A stretch of DNA of 7,381 bases, taken from assembly GCA_021806055.1 (NCBI GenBank), contig JAJZYE010000043.1, positions 1 to 7,381 of the forward strand, written 5' to 3'. This document shows, piece by piece, positions 5,504 through 7,381 of the stretch (position 1 is the first letter of the stretch; each line of letters opens with the position of its first letter). The position numbers and the translations under genes were made by a program. This DNA is from Actinomycetes bacterium. Its GTDB lineage: Bacteria > Actinomycetota > Acidimicrobiia > Acidimicrobiales > RAAP-2. The notes under the pieces are model-generated. The model was not told where the DNA came from. It saw only the letters and a list, made by a program, of their open reading frames with translations, and did no database searches.

Positions 5504-6478
5504 GTGGAGTCACTCGCGAAGCGTCGTCTCGTGATCGTGACGGGTCGATGCCACCCGGCGCTCGCTCGCGACATCGCCGACAAGCTGGGGGTCGAGCTCA
5601 CCGAGGCCAACGTGCGCGAGTTCGCCAACGGCGAGATCCACTGCCGCTTCGACGAGTCGATCCGTGGCGCACACGTCTTCATCGTCCAGACGCACTCCTC
5701 GCCGGTCAATGATGCGGTGATGGAGCAGCTGATCATGATCGACGCCGCGAAGCGGGCGTCGGCCAAGAGCATCACCGCGGTGATCCCCAACTACGGCTAC
5801 GCGCGCCAGGACCGCAAGTCGGCCGGCCGTGAGCCCATCACCGCCAAACTGATCGCGGACATGCTCCAGACCGCCGGCGTCAGCCGGGTTCTCTCGGTGG
5901 ACTTCCACTCGGGTCAGATTCAGGGCTTCTTCGACATCCCGGTCGATCACCTCGTTGCGGCCCCCGTCCTCGAGGACTACCTGAAGGCCAACGCCAACCC
6001 CCACGAGTTGGTCGTGGTGGCGCCGGACGCGGGCCGGGTGAAGGTGGCCGAGCGCTACGCCCAGCACCTCGGGTGCGACTTGGCACTCGTGCACAAGACC
6101 CGCCCGCGCGGTACCTCGAACATCGCCGAGGCCCGCCACATCGTCGGAGAGGTCCGTGGCCGCCACTGCGTGCTCATCGACGACATGATCGACACCGCGG
6201 GGACCATCGTCGCGGCGTGCGACCTGCTCAAGGCGCACGGCGCCGAGGAGATTTGGGTCATGGCGACGCACGCCATCTTCTCGCCCCCCGCCGTCGATCG
6301 CCTGTTCAACGCGCCGGTAAGTCGGGTGGTGGTGACCGATACCCTTCCCCTGCCCCCGGAGCGACGCTTCGAAAAGTTGGAGGTCCTGTCGGTGGCGACC
6401 ATCGTCGCCACCGCGATCTCGGCCATCTTCGAGGACTCGTCGGTGTCCGAGATCTTCGGCGGGGAGAACCTGCTCTGA
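5504..6478 (+). CDS. prs: ribose-phosphate pyrophosphokinase (PRPP synthetase)
   Basis: This 324-residue cytosolic enzyme makes PRPP from ribose 5-phosphate and ATP for purine, pyrimidine, His, Trp and NAD synthesis. The length is normal for class I enzymes. Motifs: FANGEIHCRF (40-49), the flexible ATP loop YGYARQDRKSAGREPITAK (97-115), VDFHSGQIQGFF (132-143) with the metal/ATP His135, VAPDAGRVK (172-180), the catalytic Lys198 region in HKTRPRG, and the PRPP-binding loop VLIDDMIDTAGTI (223-235). The HKTRP variant replaces the more common DKRRP but keeps the Lys and the distal Arg. The GTG at 5504 is preferred because residue 1 onward (MESLAKRRLVIVTGR) fits the family's N-terminus. The frame is open for 119 more codons upstream inside glmU, but that part is Arg/Gly-rich shadow sequence. 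There is no good Shine-Dalgarno; a hairpin abuts the start. Adjacent to glmU (38 bases) and rplY (81 bases), as in other Actinobacteria. Confidence 0.97.
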   Translation: MESLAKRRLVIVTGRCHPALARDIADKLGVELTEANVREFANGEIHCRFDESIRGAHVFIVQTHSSPVNDAVMEQLIMIDAAKRASAKSITAVIPNYGYARQDRKSAGREPITAKLIADMLQTAGVSRVLSVDFHSGQIQGFFDIPVDHLVAAPVLEDYLKANANPHELVVVAPDAGRVKVAERYAQHLGCDLALVHKTRPRGTSNIAEARHIVGEVRGRHCVLIDDMIDTAGTIVAACDLLKAHGAEEIWVMATHAIFSPPAVDRLFNAPVSRVVVTDTLPLPPERRFEKLEVLSVATIVATAISAIFEDSSVSEIFGGENLL

Positions 6479-6482
6479 TCGG

Positions 6483-6512
6483 TTGGATGGCGGGGCCCGC
6501 GTCCGGTAGACT
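6483..6512 (+). promoter_or_regulatory. candidate promoter for rplY
   Basis: TTGGAT (6483-6488) and TAGACT (6507-6512, 4 of 6 matches to TATAAT) are separated by 18 bases, placing a start near 6519 and a leader of about 40 bases. The -10 is a good actinobacterial housekeeping type and the -35 is partial. It would let L25 be made independently of glmU and prs. Confidence 0.5.
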
Positions 6513-6521
6513 GGTACGTCC

Positions 6522-6536
6522 GCCCCGACGAGGGGC
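6522..6536 (+). other. short GC hairpin in the rplY leader
   Basis: GCCCC (6522-6526) pairs with GGGGC (6532-6536) around GACGA. CCG and a four-T run (6540-6543) follow. It could be a weak terminator for readthrough from prs or an attenuator-like leader element. The stem is only 5 bp and the T-run short, so the function is open. The octamer GGGGCCCG appears at 6492-6499 and again at 6532-6539. Confidence 0.35.
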
Positions 6537-6547
6537 CCGTTTTCGTC

Positions 6548-6554
6548 AGAGGAG
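6548..6554 (+). promoter_or_regulatory. Shine-Dalgarno of rplY
   Basis: AGAGGAG lies 5 bases before the ATG at 6560. Because it overlaps the in-frame GTG at 6554, it decides in favour of the ATG. It is the strongest ribosome binding site in the window, as expected for a ribosomal protein. Confidence 0.85.
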
Positions 6555-6559
6555 TGTCC

Positions 6560-7150
6560 ATGTCGCAGGCTGCATTGAGCGCGTCCACCACCCGCGTCCT
6601 CGGGTCGCGGGCGTCGCGCCGCCTGCGCGGTGACGGGTCGATCCCGGCCGTTGTCTACGGCTCCGGCGTGTCCGTGCTGTCGGTCGCGGTAAACGCCAAG
6701 GAGTTCCGCGCGGCGGTCTCGGGCGATCAGGGTCTTAACTCCCTGATCACGCTGGAGGCCGGCGGGGTTCAGTATCTCGTGATGGCGCGTGAGATCCAGC
6801 GTCACCCGGTGCGCGGCACGGTGTCGCACATCGACTTCCAGGTGATTGATCCGGATAAGGCCGTGGTGGCCGAGGTGCCGCTGCACCTGGTGGGTGACGC
6901 GGTCGAGGTCCGTCACGCGGACTGGGAGATCGATCAGCAGCTCTTCGTTCTCGAGGTGCGCACCCGTCCCGACCGGATCCCGACCCACTTCGATGTCGAC
7001 ATCTCCGAGATGAGGGCCGGTACCTCGATCCGCCTGGGTGAGCTGGTGCTGCCCGATGGCGTGGTGGCCGAGGGTGACCCCACCCTGACCGTGGTGACGA
7101 CGCACGCCGGGCGGGCCGCGAAGGCCGGCGGCGCCGAGATTCCGGCGTAG
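6560..7150 (+). CDS. rplY: 50S ribosomal protein L25, CTC/TL5 two-domain type
   Basis: This 196-residue protein binds 5S rRNA on the large ribosomal subunit. The N-terminal L25 domain (about 1-92) starts with the typical SRASRRLRGDGSIPAVVYG stretch (15-33), then VAVNAKEFRAAVS and a strand set ending in QRHPVRGTVSHIDFQVI (91-107), the hallmark junction of the family. The C-terminal CTC domain (about 108-185) contains VVAEVPLHLVGDA and a closing DGVVAEGDPTLTVVT. The long form is normal for Actinobacteria; the E. coli protein has only the first domain. The final Ala/Gly/Lys-rich tail (AGRAAKAGGAEIPA) is short compared with many relatives. The start at ATG 6560 is set by a strong Shine-Dalgarno; a GTG two codons earlier overlaps that site. 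Next to pth in the same frame, 6 bases apart. Confidence 0.96.
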   Translation: MSQAALSASTTRVLGSRASRRLRGDGSIPAVVYGSGVSVLSVAVNAKEFRAAVSGDQGLNSLITLEAGGVQYLVMAREIQRHPVRGTVSHIDFQVIDPDKAVVAEVPLHLVGDAVEVRHADWEIDQQLFVLEVRTRPDRIPTHFDVDISEMRAGTSIRLGELVLPDGVVAEGDPTLTVVTTHAGRAAKAGGAEIPA

Positions 7151-7156
7151 CCCGCC

Positions 7157-7381
7157 GTGGCGCCGCGGCGCGCCGGTGGTGAGCGGCGCGGCAGCGCCAG
7201 CGTCCTGACGATCGTGGGCCTGGCGAATCCCGGACCCGAGTATGACGACACTCGTCACAACGTGGGTGGCGCCGCGGTGCGAGAGCTCTGCCGACGACGT
7301 GGCGTGACGCTCACTCGCGAGCGTCGCCAGCGGGCGGCTACTGCGACGATCGCGACGGACCGTGGTCCCGTGACCCTCGCC
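7157..7381 (+). CDS. pth: peptidyl-tRNA hydrolase (3' end outside window)
   Basis: The frame is open from the GTG at 7157 to the right edge, 75 codons. Pth releases peptides from tRNAs that drop off the ribosome. The diagnostic N-terminus is present: VGLANPGPEYDDTRHNVGG (residues 20-38), with the substrate-binding Asn of NPG and the catalytic His of RHNVG; the usual GLGNPG reads GLANPG here. The GTG at 7157 is the first possible start, since the rplY stop TAG at 7148 is in the same frame. This gives an unusual 16-residue Arg/Gly-rich leader (VAPRRAGGERRGSASV) before the core. The next in-frame GTG (7214) would cut into the first strand, so it is unlikely. No Shine-Dalgarno is visible, so translation may be coupled to rplY, 6 bases upstream. 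Confidence 0.93.
   Translation, partial: MAPRRAGGERRGSASVLTIVGLANPGPEYDDTRHNVGGAAVRELCRRRGVTLTRERRQRAATATIATDRGPVTLA

Noticed and set aside
5510..7258. 582-codon minus-strand open frame antisense to prs, rplY and pth
   Set aside because: It is a mirror of GC-rich codon use. The product is an Arg/Gly/His/Asp-rich string without domains, and three well-identified genes lie on the plus strand.

Overview
The window looks like chromosomal DNA of a GC-rich actinobacterium. Five of the genes use GTG starts, the third codon positions are almost all G or C, and the order glmU–prs–rplY (two-domain CTC type)–pth is the conserved actinobacterial arrangement. A member of the Acidimicrobiia or a related deep-branching actinobacterium is my best guess, but nothing here fixes the class.

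Left half (1–3241, all minus strand; read from right to left as transcribed): an MprA-like response regulator and an MprB-like histidine kinase overlap by 4 bases (GTGA). After a 102-base gap holding a strong hairpin and a small palindrome come a 107-residue membrane-anchored Thr/Pro-rich protein and an ApbE-family FAD:protein FMN transferase, which overlap by 4 bases (ATGA). The ApbE gene runs off the left edge. Together they suggest a sensor-controlled cell-envelope redox module: a two-component system next to a flavin transferase and a small exported or anchored partner.

Middle (3242–4350): a 110-base divergent regulatory gap separates the regulator from a tRNA-Gln (anticodon TTG, CCA encoded) on the plus strand. 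Convergent with the tRNA is an alpha/beta hydrolase of unknown substrate on the minus strand. Its start lies only 29 bases from the divergent glmU start.

Right half (4380–7381, plus strand): a housekeeping run of glmU (UDP-GlcNAc pyrophosphorylase), prs (PRPP synthetase), rplY (50S protein L25/CTC) and pth (peptidyl-tRNA hydrolase, cut by the right edge). The main surprise is that GlmU ends at residue 361, just as the left-handed beta-helix would begin to build the acetyltransferase site. Only 38 bases separate it from prs, so the missing half is not hidden by a frameshift. A second point is an 11-bp tandem repeat in that 38-base gap. Both copies are complementary to the same 9-base segment abutting the prs start codon, so two alternative hairpins are possible.

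I see no mobile element, CRISPR array, phage gene or origin. The window is mostly ordinary; the shortened GlmU and the ApbE-coupled small protein are the items most worth following up.
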